64,000 bases of DNA from Cryomorphaceae bacterium (GTDB lineage: Bacteria; Bacteroidota; Bacteroidia; Flavobacteriales_D; Crocinitomicaceae), in assembly GCA_027483605.1 (NCBI GenBank), contig JAIXUE010000009.1:1-64000 (forward strand). The letters are read 5' to 3'. Below the pieces are notes generated by a model that searched no databases, had not been told where the DNA came from, and saw only the letters and a program-made list of their open reading frames with translations. The translations under genes and the position numbers were made by a program. Below, piece after piece: positions 29,641 to 38,251 of this stretch; position 1 is the first letter of the stretch; every line of letters begins with the position of its first letter.

Positions 29641-29733
29641 GGGGTATTGCTTTTTAAGAATTGTTAAAATAATTGAGCTGTTGAGGACAAGTTTAATTCA
29701 TTCCGTACAATTCGAAATAAAATTAACACAATT

Positions 29734-30327
29734 TTAGCAAGATGCTGCCAATAATTCTTGCAAACCAGGATAGGTTTCTGCTAAACGACTGCGCCATTGC
29801 GCATCCGAAAGCCAAAAAACTGACTCAATTCCCTCCTCCTTTTGGGGCGTCAATGCTGAAACACCGCTAAAACGAAAGCGAAACCAATAATTCTGCTTGA
29901 AAAATGAACGGCCTTTCAATGCATAAACATGGTAAGTACATGGCAGAGAATCAAGAAGTTCGAATTGGCCGTCAAGTCCGGTTTCTTCTTCAATTTCACG
30001 GATAGCTGCCTGCACCTTCCCTTCTCCTTTTTCAATTTTACCTTTTGGCAAATCGAGGTGCGCAAAGCGATAAATCCACAAAAAGGCATCGTCATTTTCT
30101 CTCTGCACCAAGCCACCAGCAGTTTGTAGACTCTTCCAATTTGAAAAAAAAGAAAACATGGCCTGCTCTGGGTCGGGTGAAACCACTTGATAATTTGTAT
30201 GCTGAAGCAAACTGACCAATTCTTCATGAGTTTGCGGACTCATGTGAGGCCAATTTGGTAAAAATTGATTGACATCTGTAAAAAGGATGTAAGTCGAATC
30301 TATGAAAACTTTGTATTTTTGCGGCAT
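29734..30327 (-). CDS. Nudix hydrolase
   Basis: A 197-residue protein with a complete Nudix box (G-x5-E-x7-REIEEETGL) at about residues 100-122. It would hydrolyse a nucleoside diphosphate linked to another group; the substrate cannot be told. The N-terminal ~70 residues (KYKVFIDSTYILF, SPQTHEELVSLL) are not part of the Nudix fold. The start codon ATG at 30327 shares bases with the divergent pyrE ATG (the two lie in the same CATG), so its promoter must lie inside pyrE. A near-match AATCTTTG on the minus strand is visible at about 30336-30343. Confidence 0.88.
   Translation of the reverse strand: MPQKYKVFIDSTYILFTDVNQFLPNWPHMSPQTHEELVSLLQHTNYQVVSPDPEQAMFSFFSNWKSLQTAGGLVQRENDDAFLWIYRFAHLDLPKGKIEKGEGKVQAAIREIEEETGLDGQFELLDSLPCTYHVYALKGRSFFKQNYWFRFRFSGVSALTPQKEEGIESVFWLSDAQWRSRLAETYPGLQELLAASC
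30314..30321 (+). promoter_or_regulatory. -7 promoter element for pyrE
   Basis: TATTTTTG matches TAnnTTTG exactly and ends 4 bases before the pyrE ATG, within the first codons of the divergent Nudix gene. It predicts a leaderless pyrE transcript. Confidence 0.6.
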
Positions 30328-30982
30328 GAATGTGAACAAAGATTTGAGCCTAAAGGTAGCAGAATTGCTACTCAAAACAAAAGCAGTACGCCTACAACCT
30401 GACAAACCCTTTACTTGGGCCTCCGGTTGGAAGTCTCCAATTTACTGTGACAATCGCATCACACTCAGTTTTCCTGAAGTGCGCACCCACATTCGCCAGG
30501 GTTATGCGCAAACCATTCTCGACAATTTTGGAAAGCCTGATGTCATTGCAGGTGTAGCCACCGGTGGCATTGCGCAAGGTGCTCTAATTGCTCAAGAACT
30601 TGGCTTGCCATTTATTTATGTGCGCAGCGCAGCAAAAGGGCATGGCATGGAAAACCTCATCGAAGGCGCTTATCAAGAAGGTCAACGCGTTGTGGTCATC
30701 GAGGACCTCATTTCTACAGGTGGTAGCAGCTTGAAAGCTGTTGAAGCACTGCGAGCTGGCGGACTAGACGTCAAAGGTCTGATTGCCACTTTCACTTACG
30801 GATTTTCGTTGGCCGAACAACAATTCACCGCAGCCAATTGCCCACACGTTTGCCTCACAGACTACAGCACACTCATCGATGTAGCCACCAAAACCAATTA
30901 CGTAAGTGCCGCAGACGAAGCCACTCTTCACGCTTGGCGCAACAACCCAAGCACCTGGATGCAAGACCCCCAAGCACAATAA
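30326..30982 (+). CDS. pyrE: Orotate phosphoribosyltransferase
   Basis: A 218-residue type I phosphoribosyltransferase joining orotate and PRPP to OMP in pyrimidine synthesis. FTWASGWKSPIYCDNR near residue 33 is the orotate/PRPP-binding start. GVATGGIAQGALIA and the PRPP motif VVVIEDLISTGGSSLKAVEAL near residue 120 are typical. The ATG at 30326 is chosen because the promoter box lies just before it and upstream in-frame residues are not conserved in type. A small SRPBCC-like gene follows after 1 base. pyrE is distant from pyrB (about 26 kb) but both have near-leaderless promoters. Confidence 0.95.
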   Translation: MNVNKDLSLKVAELLLKTKAVRLQPDKPFTWASGWKSPIYCDNRITLSFPEVRTHIRQGYAQTILDNFGKPDVIAGVATGGIAQGALIAQELGLPFIYVRSAAKGHGMENLIEGAYQEGQRVVVIEDLISTGGSSLKAVEALRAGGLDVKGLIATFTYGFSLAEQQFTAANCPHVCLTDYSTLIDVATKTNYVSAADEATLHAWRNNPSTWMQDPQAQ

Positions 30983-30983
30983 A

Positions 30984-31391
30984 ATGCTCTCGCTCAAAAG
31001 CCAAGAATTCCAGATTGCTTCAGCCGTAACGCGCGTCAATGACTTCTTAGCCAATACAGCAAACTACCAACTTTTGCTCCCAGAAAACCAAACCTCAGGT
31101 TTTCAGTGTTCCCCGAGCCAATTTAGCTTTAAAGCTGCAGGTCAAATCGAGTTAACGCTTGAAAAACATTTGGTGGAAGCCAACCTACTTCATTTCAAAG
31201 GAGCAAAAAGCAACCCATTTGCCTTCGATTTATTTGTGCATCTACAGCCCGAAGAAAACGGCACAAAAGGCTTCATTGAAATCAACGCCGATCTCAACAT
31301 GATGCTCAAAATGCTCGTGGAAAAGCCCTTGCAAAAACTCCTGACAGAAATGGCGAGCAATCTCGCTACTCAATTAAGTGCTGGGCAGTAA
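30984..31391 (+). CDS. Small SRPBCC-like protein downstream of pyrE
   Basis: A 135-residue soluble protein without signal peptide. The strand-rich pattern (FQCSPSQFSFKAAGQIELTL, then FAFDLFVHLQPEE, GFIEINADLNMM) and a final helix (LQKLLTEMASNLATQL) suggest the SRPBCC/START-like lipid-binding fold, but no signature residue proves it. The ATG at 30984 follows the pyrE stop by one base, so the two are co-transcribed. From memory, flavobacterial genomes carry such a gene after pyrE. Its last 18 bases overlap the 3' end of convergent birA. The ligand is unknown. Confidence 0.65.
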   Translation: MLSLKSQEFQIASAVTRVNDFLANTANYQLLLPENQTSGFQCSPSQFSFKAAGQIELTLEKHLVEANLLHFKGAKSNPFAFDLFVHLQPEENGTKGFIEINADLNMMLKMLVEKPLQKLLTEMASNLATQLSAGQ

Positions 31392-32111
31392 AAAACGGAT
31401 TTCTTGATTGCCGTAACTTTGCACTGAACCATTCACATCTAATTGCAACTGACCTTGTTCATTGACGCCCAGAATGCTGCCTTCAAAGGCTAGACCATCC
31501 TTTTTTTCAAATTGCAGTTGCTGGTTTCGAAAGCCCAAGCCCTCTTCAAATAAACCCTTCAGTTTCAAAAAATCTCCGTAAAGTAAAGCTTGTTGACCAT
31601 TGAGTAAATCGAGGTATTCCGCGAGTACGGTGAGCGGTTTAAACCTTTGCCCTGTTTCTCGGTAAATACTAGTTGCATGCTTGAGTTCAGGACTTTCATT
31701 GACATTGATACCGCAACCGAGGACACACCAGTCGAGTTGGCTTCCTTTGAGTTGTTGTTCGATTAAGATGCCGCCAATTTTGGAGCCCTTCACATAGATG
31801 TCGTTAGGCCACTTGATTTGTGTGCTCATGCCAAACCGCAACAAGCATTGCTGCCAAATAATAGCGCTGTACCAAGCCAAGCGAATTTGCTCTTCTAGGG
31901 GGTATTTGGGTTGAAATGCGATGCTGAACATAAGGTTTGCTGCACTGACAGACTGCCATGAATTGCCGCGTTGCCCCCTACCCATTGTTTGATAATCTGC
32001 CATAATTACCGAACCATCTTGACAACTTCCTTGTTGAATAAGATTGGCAGCATAATTGTTAGTAGAATCAACAGTTGCTAACTGAATAAGAACAGAACCG
32101 AATTTGGTCAT
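31374..32111 (-). CDS. birA: Biotin--[acetyl-CoA-carboxylase] ligase
   Basis: A 245-residue biotin protein ligase that activates biotin to biotinyl-AMP and transfers it to the carboxylase carrier protein. The ATP/biotin loop GRGQRGNSWQS near residue 42, IKWPNDIYVKGSKIGGILIE near residue 100 and GCGINVNESP are diagnostic. There is no N-terminal DNA-binding domain, so it is a monofunctional ligase and not a BirA-type repressor. It diverges from rsfS, and both genes have exact promoter boxes in the 56-base gap. Confidence 0.94.
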   Translation of the reverse strand: MTKFGSVLIQLATVDSTNNYAANLIQQGSCQDGSVIMADYQTMGRGQRGNSWQSVSAANLMFSIAFQPKYPLEEQIRLAWYSAIIWQQCLLRFGMSTQIKWPNDIYVKGSKIGGILIEQQLKGSQLDWCVLGCGINVNESPELKHATSIYRETGQRFKPLTVLAEYLDLLNGQQALLYGDFLKLKGLFEEGLGFRNQQLQFEKKDGLAFEGSILGVNEQGQLQLDVNGSVQSYGNQEIRFLLPST

Positions 32112-32130
32112 CTAGAAAATCAAGTGGATT

Positions 32131-32138
32131 CAAATTTA
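32131..32138 (-). promoter_or_regulatory. -7 promoter element for birA
   Basis: On the minus strand TAAATTTG matches TAnnTTTG exactly, 19 bases before the birA ATG at 32111. The rsfS box lies 5 bases away on the other strand. Confidence 0.6.
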
Positions 32139-32143
32139 TCAGT

Positions 32144-32151
32144 TAGTTTTG
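32144..32151 (+). promoter_or_regulatory. -7 promoter element for the rsfS operon
   Basis: TAGTTTTG matches TAnnTTTG exactly, 16 bases before the rsfS ATG at 32168. Confidence 0.6.
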
Positions 32152-32167
32152 TATTAGAATCAAATCA

Positions 32168-32542
32168 ATGGCAAAAAAGAAAAAATTAGAGCCCTCTGCG
32201 TTGCTCGTCGACGCAATTATCGAAGGGATGCAAAATAATAAAGCACAAGACATCACTATTCTCGACCTCCGCGAACTCGACAGCGCCGTTTGCGACTTTT
32301 TTGTCATTTGCAGTGGAGAATCAAGCACACAAGTAGATGGTATTGCCAGCAATGTGCAGCGCAACACCCGCAAAGAACTCAAAGAAAAACCTTGGCATAC
32401 AGAAGGAAAATCCAATTCAGAATGGGTTTTACTAGACTACATCGATGTAGTTTGCCATATTTTTTACAAAGATGCACGATCTTTTTATGACATCGAGGAC
32501 CTCTGGGCCGATGCCAAACGTACAGATCTTCCCAACTTATAA
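32168..32542 (+). CDS. rsfS: Ribosome silencing factor RsfS
   Basis: A 124-residue protein that binds ribosomal protein L14 and blocks subunit joining when nutrients are scarce. The family core is visible: IEGMQNNKAQDITILDLREL near residue 17, CDFFVICSGESSTQVDGIA near residue 42, and the conserved aromatic stretch WVLLDYIDVVCHIF near residue 88. Length is standard. It is first in the rsfS-ftsH-cdsA-psd operon, with 12 bases to ftsH. Confidence 0.95.
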   Translation: MAKKKKLEPSALLVDAIIEGMQNNKAQDITILDLRELDSAVCDFFVICSGESSTQVDGIASNVQRNTRKELKEKPWHTEGKSNSEWVLLDYIDVVCHIFYKDARSFYDIEDLWADAKRTDLPNL

Positions 32543-32554
32543 TCTCCGTCAATC

Positions 32555-34648
32555 ATGTCTGAAGAAAAAAGAAAAAATCCGTTTTCGGTCTACTGGATAT
32601 ACATCGCGTTTGTCCTCGTGTTGGTTAGCACGCACCTTTACATTAACAGCGAAACGACAACGACCATTAAATACAAAGAAACACTCCTAGACCTCGTTGA
32701 AGCAAAGGGTGTGAAACAAGTCAAGATTGTCAATCAAAGCACTGCCAGGTTTCAATTGCGCAAAAGTGCAACGACCTACATCAACAGTCGCAAAGACCTC
32801 GATTTCCCTAAACTGCGCAAATTACTAGCCAACAAAAATGCCCAGCCTTCTAAAATTGTTTTTGAACTAGAAAACATAGGAAACCATGCTAATTTCGAGA
32901 AAGCCTTAGACGAACGCGGTTACCACGACTACGAAAACATCATCGAAACCAACTGGATTGCACAAATCCTAGGCTACCTATTGCCTTTTGGCATCATCGT
33001 CTTGATCTGGATGTTTGTCATGCGACGCATGTCTGGTGGCGGTGGTGGTGCTGGCGGCGGCAGTCAAATTTTCAATATTGGCAAGTCTCGTGCACAGGTC
33101 TACGAAAAGGGCAAAAGCACCAATATTACTTTTAAAGATGTCGCTGGCTTAGAAGGTGCAAAAGAAGAAATTGTTGAAATTGTAGAATTTCTCAAAAATC
33201 CTAAAAAATATACGGAGCTCGGAGCAAAAATTCCAAAAGGTGCCTTACTTGTAGGGCCTCCAGGAACAGGAAAAACCTTACTCGCCAAAGCAGTAGCGGG
33301 CGAAGCAAAAGTGCCTTTTTTCTCACTTTCCGGCTCGGATTTCGTTGAAATGTTCGTCGGGGTTGGCGCCTCGCGCGTTCGCGATCTCTTTCGTCAGGCC
33401 AAAGAAAAGGCTCCAGCTATCATCTTTATCGATGAAATCGATGCAATTGGGCGTGCACGCGGCAAAAACAACGGTTTCAATACCAACGACGAACGTGAAA
33501 ACACCCTCAATCAGCTTCTCACCGAAATGGACGGCTTTGGCACCAACTCTGGTGTCATCATTTTGGCTGCAACCAACCGTGCCGATGTATTAGACAGTGC
33601 CTTGATGCGCGCAGGTCGTTTTGACCGTCAAATTTATGTAGACATGCCCGACCTCAACGAGCGCCGAGCTATTTTTGGTGTACACCTTAAGCCACTCAAA
33701 ATTTCAACCGAAATTGACGTCGAGTTTTTGGCCAAACAAACACCTGGTTTCTCTGGTGCCGATATCGCTAATTTGTGTAATGAGGCGGCACTCATCGCGG
33801 CGCGTCACAACAAAACTCAGGTAGAAAAACAAGACTTCCTCGACGCTGTAGATCGTATCATTGGTGGCCTCGAAAAGAAAAACAAAATCATTACTCCAGA
33901 AGAAAAGAAAACAATTGCCTACCACGAAGCCGGCCATGCTGCCGTTTCTTGGTTGCTGCAGTACGCCAACCCATTAGTAAAGGTGACTATTGTACCACGA
34001 GGACAGTCTTTAGGCGCTGCATGGTACCTGCCAGAAGAGCGCAGCATTACCACTACTGAACAACTCCTCGACGACATGTGCGCTACCCTTGGTGGACGCG
34101 CTGCTGAGCAGCTTACCTTTCAGCGCATATCAACCGGTGCTTTATCAGATCTTGAACGCGTCACCAAACAAGCTTACGCCATGACTTCCATTTACGGACT
34201 AAATGAACGCGTGGGCAATATCTCTTTCTATGACTCGCAAGGACGAGATGCCTTTACCAAGCCTTATTCTGAGGACACCGCTAAAGTCATCGATGAAGAA
34301 GTCAGCAAACTCATCGAAGGTCAGTACCAACGTGCACTAGAGTTATTGGGTGAAAACCAAGACAAACTGGTCCAACTTGCCGACCGCTTATTGAGCTCTG
34401 AAGTCATCTTCAAGGAAGACCTCGAAGCCATTTTCGGGAAACGTCCTTGGGATCCTATCGAAGAAGTTTCGATCACTGAAGAAGCTTCAACAAGCCAAGA
34501 GGTGTCAACAAATGAAGCAACTTCTGTAATTGAGGAGCCTACTTTAGCGCTTGAATCGGCTCAGACACAAACTGAAGATCCTTCCGACGAAAAGAAAGAA
34601 AGTACGGAAGGTCCAACGCAAAACGAGGAACCAACAACGAACGCATGA
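32555..34648 (+). CDS. ftsH: ATP-dependent zinc metalloprotease FtsH
   Basis: A 697-residue inner-membrane AAA+ protease that degrades misfolded membrane proteins and regulatory substrates. An N-terminal helix (about residues 10-28) and a second one (about 135-155) flank a periplasmic domain, and a Gly-rich linker follows. The AAA domain has Walker [10 protein letters not shown] near residue 232 and Walker [12 protein letters not shown] near residue 290. The zinc site HEAGH lies near residue 457. The last ~70 residues form an acidic Ser/Thr/Glu-rich tail (repeated [11 protein letters not shown]-type units) that is probably disordered. The stop overlaps the cdsA start (ATGA). Confidence 0.97.
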   Translation: MSEEKRKNPFSVYWIYIAFVLVLVSTHLYINSETTTTIKYKETLLDLVEAKGVKQVKIVNQSTARFQLRKSATTYINSRKDLDFPKLRKLLANKNAQPSKIVFELENIGNHANFEKALDERGYHDYENIIETNWIAQILGYLLPFGIIVLIWMFVMRRMSGGGGGAGGGSQIFNIGKSRAQVYEKGKSTNITFKDVAGLEGAKEEIVEIVEFLKNPKKYTELGAKIPKGALLVGPPGTGKTLLAKAVAGEAKVPFFSLSGSDFVEMFVGVGASRVRDLFRQAKEKAPAIIFIDEIDAIGRARGKNNGFNTNDERENTLNQLLTEMDGFGTNSGVIILAATNRADVLDSALMRAGRFDRQIYVDMPDLNERRAIFGVHLKPLKISTEIDVEFLAKQTPGFSGADIANLCNEAALIAARHNKTQVEKQDFLDAVDRIIGGLEKKNKIITPEEKKTIAYHEAGHAAVSWLLQYANPLVKVTIVPRGQSLGAAWYLPEERSITTTEQLLDDMCATLGGRAAEQLTFQRISTGALSDLERVTKQAYAMTSIYGLNERVGNISFYDSQGRDAFTKPYSEDTAKVIDEEVSKLIEGQYQRALELLGENQDKLVQLADRLLSSEVIFKEDLEAIFGKRPWDPIEEVSITEEASTSQEVSTNEATSVIEEPTLALESAQTQTEDPSDEKKESTEGPTQNEEPTTNA

Positions 34649-35466
34649 TCGGAAACCTAGGGCAACGCATGATCACCGGTGCTGTTTTTGGTACCCTTGT
34701 GATTGGTTCTATGCTCTGGAATCCTTATGCTTTTGCACTGGTCTTTTCTTTTTTCATGGTTGTTGGGTTGTGGGAGTTTTATAACTTCTTCAAGCAGCAC
34801 CAAATAGTGGCAGTTTCCAACGAAATCGGAATTTTCATCGGAATTTTTATCTACATGCTACTTGTCGGCATCAGTTTTGAGTGGTTCTCCGTGATTTCTT
34901 TAAGTCTCATTTTTCCCTTGTTCTTTACGCTTATCCTCAACGAACTTTGGGCCAAACACGAGCACCCCTTGCTCAATATATCGGTTTTGGTTTTTGGTAT
35001 TATTTATGTGGTTGGGCCGTTCTACCTAAGCATAGATTTACATGTCCGCGACACCTCAACGCTACCTAAAGTACTCGGGATGTTTTTACTGATTTGGACA
35101 AACGATTCTTTCGCCTATTTCACTGGTAGGGCTTTTGGTAAGCGCAAACTTTTTGAGCGCATTTCTCCTAAGAAAACCTGGGAGGGAACCTTTGGAGGTG
35201 TATTGTTTACTTTACTTCTCGGTTTCATTATCGGAACTTATATCAATAAAGGCGAAGTCTTGTTTTGGATGGTTTCGGCGCTCATTATTGCTCCTGGAGC
35301 CATCTTAGGCGACCTACTTGAATCACTCTTCAAAAGAAGTTTAAACATAAAGGATAGCGGTCGGATTCTACCCGGCCACGGAGGTGTATTGGATCGCTTT
35401 GATGCTGCGCTTTTTACCATTCCATTTTTCTATTGTTGGTCAATAATCTATCTTTACTGGAAATGA
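34645..35466 (+). CDS. cdsA: Phosphatidate cytidylyltransferase
   Basis: A 273-residue integral membrane enzyme making CDP-diacylglycerol from phosphatidate and CTP, the branch point of phospholipid synthesis. About eight hydrophobic segments are present, and the C-terminal CTP-transferase signature reads as SLNIKDSGRILPGHGGVLDR, preceded by ISPKKTWEGTFGG and TNDSFAYFTGRAFG. Its start overlaps ftsH by 4 bases and its stop overlaps the psd start, so all three genes are coupled. Confidence 0.95.
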   Translation: MIGNLGQRMITGAVFGTLVIGSMLWNPYAFALVFSFFMVVGLWEFYNFFKQHQIVAVSNEIGIFIGIFIYMLLVGISFEWFSVISLSLIFPLFFTLILNELWAKHEHPLLNISVLVFGIIYVVGPFYLSIDLHVRDTSTLPKVLGMFLLIWTNDSFAYFTGRAFGKRKLFERISPKKTWEGTFGGVLFTLLLGFIIGTYINKGEVLFWMVSALIIAPGAILGDLLESLFKRSLNIKDSGRILPGHGGVLDRFDAALFTIPFFYCWSIIYLYWK

Positions 35467-36128
35467 TGACTTTTCACCGCGAAGGACGCTCCATTATGCT
35501 TGGGAGCATTGTTGTATTCTTGGGCTTGAGTGCGCTAAATTACTATTTATTGGCCTGCTCAGTTTTTGGGCTGTTTTTGTTTCTAGAACTTGGGTTTTTA
35601 GTTCTACTCTACCTTGTTATTCAATTTTTTCGTATTCCGAACCGAATTTGCTCAGCGGGGCAGCAAGATATCATGTGCCCAGCAGATGGCAAAGTGGTGG
35701 TCATAGAAGAAGTTGAAGAAACAGAATATTTCAAAGACAAGCGCATACAAGTTTCAATTTTTATGTCACCGCTGAATGTGCACGCCAATTACTATCCAAT
35801 CAGCGGAGAAGTGACTTATACCAAATACCACCCGGGTTTGTTTTTAGTTGCTTGGCACCCGAAAAGCAGCACCGATAACGAACGCAGCACTTGTGTCGTG
35901 AAGCACAATAACGGAACAGAGGTCTTATTCAGACAAATAGCTGGTGCATTGGCGCGTAGAATTTGTTATTATGCCCAAGCTGGCGACAAAGCACAAGCAG
36001 GGGCAGAATTTGGCTTTATTAAATTTGGTTCACGCGTCGATTTATTTTTGCCTTTAGGCACGAAAATTGATGTAGTGCTCGGACAAAAAGTGCAAGCTAA
36101 ACTCACAAAGCTTGGCACTTTAAATTAA
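35463..36128 (+). CDS. psd: Phosphatidylserine decarboxylase proenzyme
   Basis: A 221-residue enzyme of the short Psd family, which converts phosphatidylserine to phosphatidylethanolamine. Membrane segments lie near the N-terminus (residues 15-60). MCPADGKVVVIEE near residue 78 and FMSPLNVHANYYPISG near residue 103 are typical. The self-cleavage Gly-Ser pair that yields the pyruvoyl group is in KFGSRVDLF, near residues 188-189. The start is the ATG at 35463 (MMTFHREG), which overlaps the cdsA stop. Together with cdsA it forms a phospholipid-synthesis pair behind ftsH. Confidence 0.94.
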   Translation: MMTFHREGRSIMLGSIVVFLGLSALNYYLLACSVFGLFLFLELGFLVLLYLVIQFFRIPNRICSAGQQDIMCPADGKVVVIEEVEETEYFKDKRIQVSIFMSPLNVHANYYPISGEVTYTKYHPGLFLVAWHPKSSTDNERSTCVVKHNNGTEVLFRQIAGALARRICYYAQAGDKAQAGAEFGFIKFGSRVDLFLPLGTKIDVVLGQKVQAKLTKLGTLN

Positions 36129-36154
36129 TTTGTAACTTTATAAAAAAAAACGCC

Positions 36155-36376
36155 ATGAAAAAAGTATTTGTAGCAATTGCCCTTACCACATTCGTTGGTT
36201 CTATGGCAACTACAGCTTATGCAGCTGTAAACGGAACGCAAATCGTTAAAAAAGACGACGACAAGCGCAAAAAGAAAAAGAAAAGTTCAAGCTGCTGCTC
36301 GGCTAATGGCCAGCAAAAGTCTTGTTCTTCATCTAGCACTTCTACACAGAAGTCTTGCTCTGGTGAGAAACACTAA
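36155..36376 (+). CDS. Small exported Lys- and Cys/Ser-rich protein
   Basis: A 73-residue protein with a clear signal peptide (MKKVFVAIALTTFVG to about residue 24, TAYAA). The mature part of about 49 residues has a basic block (KKDDDKRKKKKK) followed by a Ser/Cys-rich tail containing SSSCCSANG and two QKSCS units. Four cysteines fall in a CC...C...C pattern, which may bind metal or form disulfides. I do not recognise a named family. A weak promoter-like TAACTTTA lies at 36133-36140, and a strong terminator follows, so it may be expressed on its own as well as from the psd operon. Confidence 0.8.
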   Translation: MKKVFVAIALTTFVGSMATTAYAAVNGTQIVKKDDDKRKKKKKSSSCCSANGQQKSCSSSSTSTQKSCSGEKH

Positions 36377-36400
36377 TTAGTAGCAATTTTTGCAACAAAA

Positions 36401-36427
36401 AAAGCCGGCTCACGCCGGCTTTTTTTA
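36401..36427 (+). terminator. Rho-independent terminator after the Cys/Lys-rich protein gene
   Basis: AAAGCCGGC and GCCGGCTTT form a perfect 9-bp stem around TCAC, followed by T residues; the A tract on the left could also stop transcription from the minus-strand acyl-CoA ligase gene. Confidence 0.9.
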
Positions 36428-36444
36428 TGTGCTACATATGTGTA

Positions 36445-38211
36445 TCAAGAATGGTATATAGCTTGGTATTGCGCCTGGTATTTCTCCAATATTTTTTTGC
36501 GTTTGAATTTGAGCGTAGGTGTTAATTCACCTCCTTCAATGGTAAATTCTTGAGGTAATAACTTCACTTTCTTAAGTTGCTCCCAAGATCCATACTCTGA
36601 ATTGATTTCAGCGATTTCTTTATCAATGCGGTCTATTAAACTTTGATTGGCGCTTATTTCATCATTCGAAAGCTGACTAAAATCAAGGTTGTGGCGCTGC
36701 GCCCATTCTTTGACAAAAGCAAAATTGGGAACAATAAATACCGCAGGAAACTTCTCGCCTTCACCAATTACCATTGCTTGTTCAATAAAACGAGATTGCT
36801 TGAGTCGGTTTTCCATAGCCTGTGGCACGATGTACTTTCCGCCGGAGGTCTTGAAAATTTCTTTTTTGCGATCGGTAATTTTCAAGAATTTGTCTTCTTG
36901 GAAAGTTCCGATATCGCCGGTGCAAAACCAACCGTCGGCATCAAATACTTCATTGGTCGCCTCTTGGTTTTTGTAATAACCCATCATCACATTCGGACCT
37001 TTGACCAAAATTTCGCCATCGGAAGCTATTTTCACTTGAACGTTATCGACGAGTGGGCCTACCGAACCAATTCGGATTCCTGTTACAAAATTATTGACCG
37101 ACACAACTGGCGAAGTTTCGGTGAGCCCATAACCTTCTAAAATTGGGATGTCTGCTGCCAAGAAAATTCTGGCCAAGCGCGGTTGCAAGGCTGCTGAACC
37201 AGAGGCAATGGCCTTGACATTTCCGCCAAGTGCTTCTTGCCATTTTGAAAAAATGAGTTTGCGTGCAATAGCTAACTTCATTTTGTAGAATGTCGATTTG
37301 CCAACGACATCGTATTGCTCTGCAAGGCCGACAGCCCAGAAGAAAAGTGAGCGCTTAACTCCAGTAAGATCTTCGCCTTTGGCCATGATTTTGTCAAAGA
37401 CTTTTTCTATGAGGCGCGGCACAGCAGAGAAGACATCTGGCTGCACTTCTCGGATGTTGTCTCCGATGGTGTCCATGGACTCTGCAAAGTGGATGGAGCA
37501 CCCGATATACATATAGAGGTAATGCAACATGCGCTCATATATGTGACAAACGGGTAAAAAACTCAACACTTTAGAATTTTTATCGGCTGGAATAGGCACT
37601 ATACAAGAAGAAACGGTCGATAAAATATTCGAGTGTGATAGCATGACACCTTTTGGATTACCGGTAGTTCCGGAAGTATAAATGATGGTGACGAGATCGG
37701 ATGTTTTCACCTCGCGCATGCGCTGCTCTACTGTCTCTATTTCGGTCTGTCCCTTGCTGGCCTCAATTTCTGACCAATGTGGGCAATTTGGAATTTGATC
37801 AAAAGAAAATAAATGCTTCAGACTAGGTACATCTTTGCGAACCGAACTGATTTTGTCGACGAGTTCTTGATTGGAAACCACACAGATCTCTACACCTGCG
37901 TCGTTGAGGATAAAGCGGTAATCAGACGCTGAAATATTAGGGTATAATGGAACTAAAATTGCTCCTACTTGCTGTACGGCGATGTCGAGGACATTCCATT
38001 CATAACGGTTTGAACTGGCCACTGCAACGCGGTCTCCGGCCTGAACACCCATGGAAATAAGCCCGCGTGAAACGTTCATAGCGGCATCAAGGAAGTCCGC
38101 TGTGGAAAGCGGAACCCAGATCCCTTTTGTCTTGGTGACAAACATGTTGGGATTGGGGTAATTCTTGAGTTGATGTCTTGGGACATCGAATAAACGATCT
38201 ATAGTTAGCAT
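36445..38211 (-). CDS. Long-chain fatty acid--CoA ligase (AMP-forming)
   Basis: A 588-residue ANL-superfamily ligase activating fatty acids to acyl-CoA through an acyl-AMP. The P-loop-like YTSGTTGNPKGVMLSH is near residue 172, LEGYGLTETSPVVS near residue 358, and GWFCTGDIGTF with KITDRKKEIFKTSGGKYI near residues 440-475. The form with few membrane segments and AMP-dependent motifs fits cytoplasmic long-chain ligases of the FadD/ACSL type. It lies 40 bases after the SLC13 permease gene and may share its transcript, although an imperfect promoter TATTTTTC occurs between them. Confidence 0.93.
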   Translation of the reverse strand: MLTIDRLFDVPRHQLKNYPNPNMFVTKTKGIWVPLSTADFLDAAMNVSRGLISMGVQAGDRVAVASSNRYEWNVLDIAVQQVGAILVPLYPNISASDYRFILNDAGVEICVVSNQELVDKISSVRKDVPSLKHLFSFDQIPNCPHWSEIEASKGQTEIETVEQRMREVKTSDLVTIIYTSGTTGNPKGVMLSHSNILSTVSSCIVPIPADKNSKVLSFLPVCHIYERMLHYLYMYIGCSIHFAESMDTIGDNIREVQPDVFSAVPRLIEKVFDKIMAKGEDLTGVKRSLFFWAVGLAEQYDVVGKSTFYKMKLAIARKLIFSKWQEALGGNVKAIASGSAALQPRLARIFLAADIPILEGYGLTETSPVVSVNNFVTGIRIGSVGPLVDNVQVKIASDGEILVKGPNVMMGYYKNQEATNEVFDADGWFCTGDIGTFQEDKFLKITDRKKEIFKTSGGKYIVPQAMENRLKQSRFIEQAMVIGEGEKFPAVFIVPNFAFVKEWAQRHNLDFSQLSNDEISANQSLIDRIDKEIAEINSEYGSWEQLKKVKLLPQEFTIEGGELTPTLKFKRKKILEKYQAQYQAIYHS

Positions 38212-38251
38212 ACAATAGGTTTGGTGGCGAAAAATAACAATATTGTTTCAA

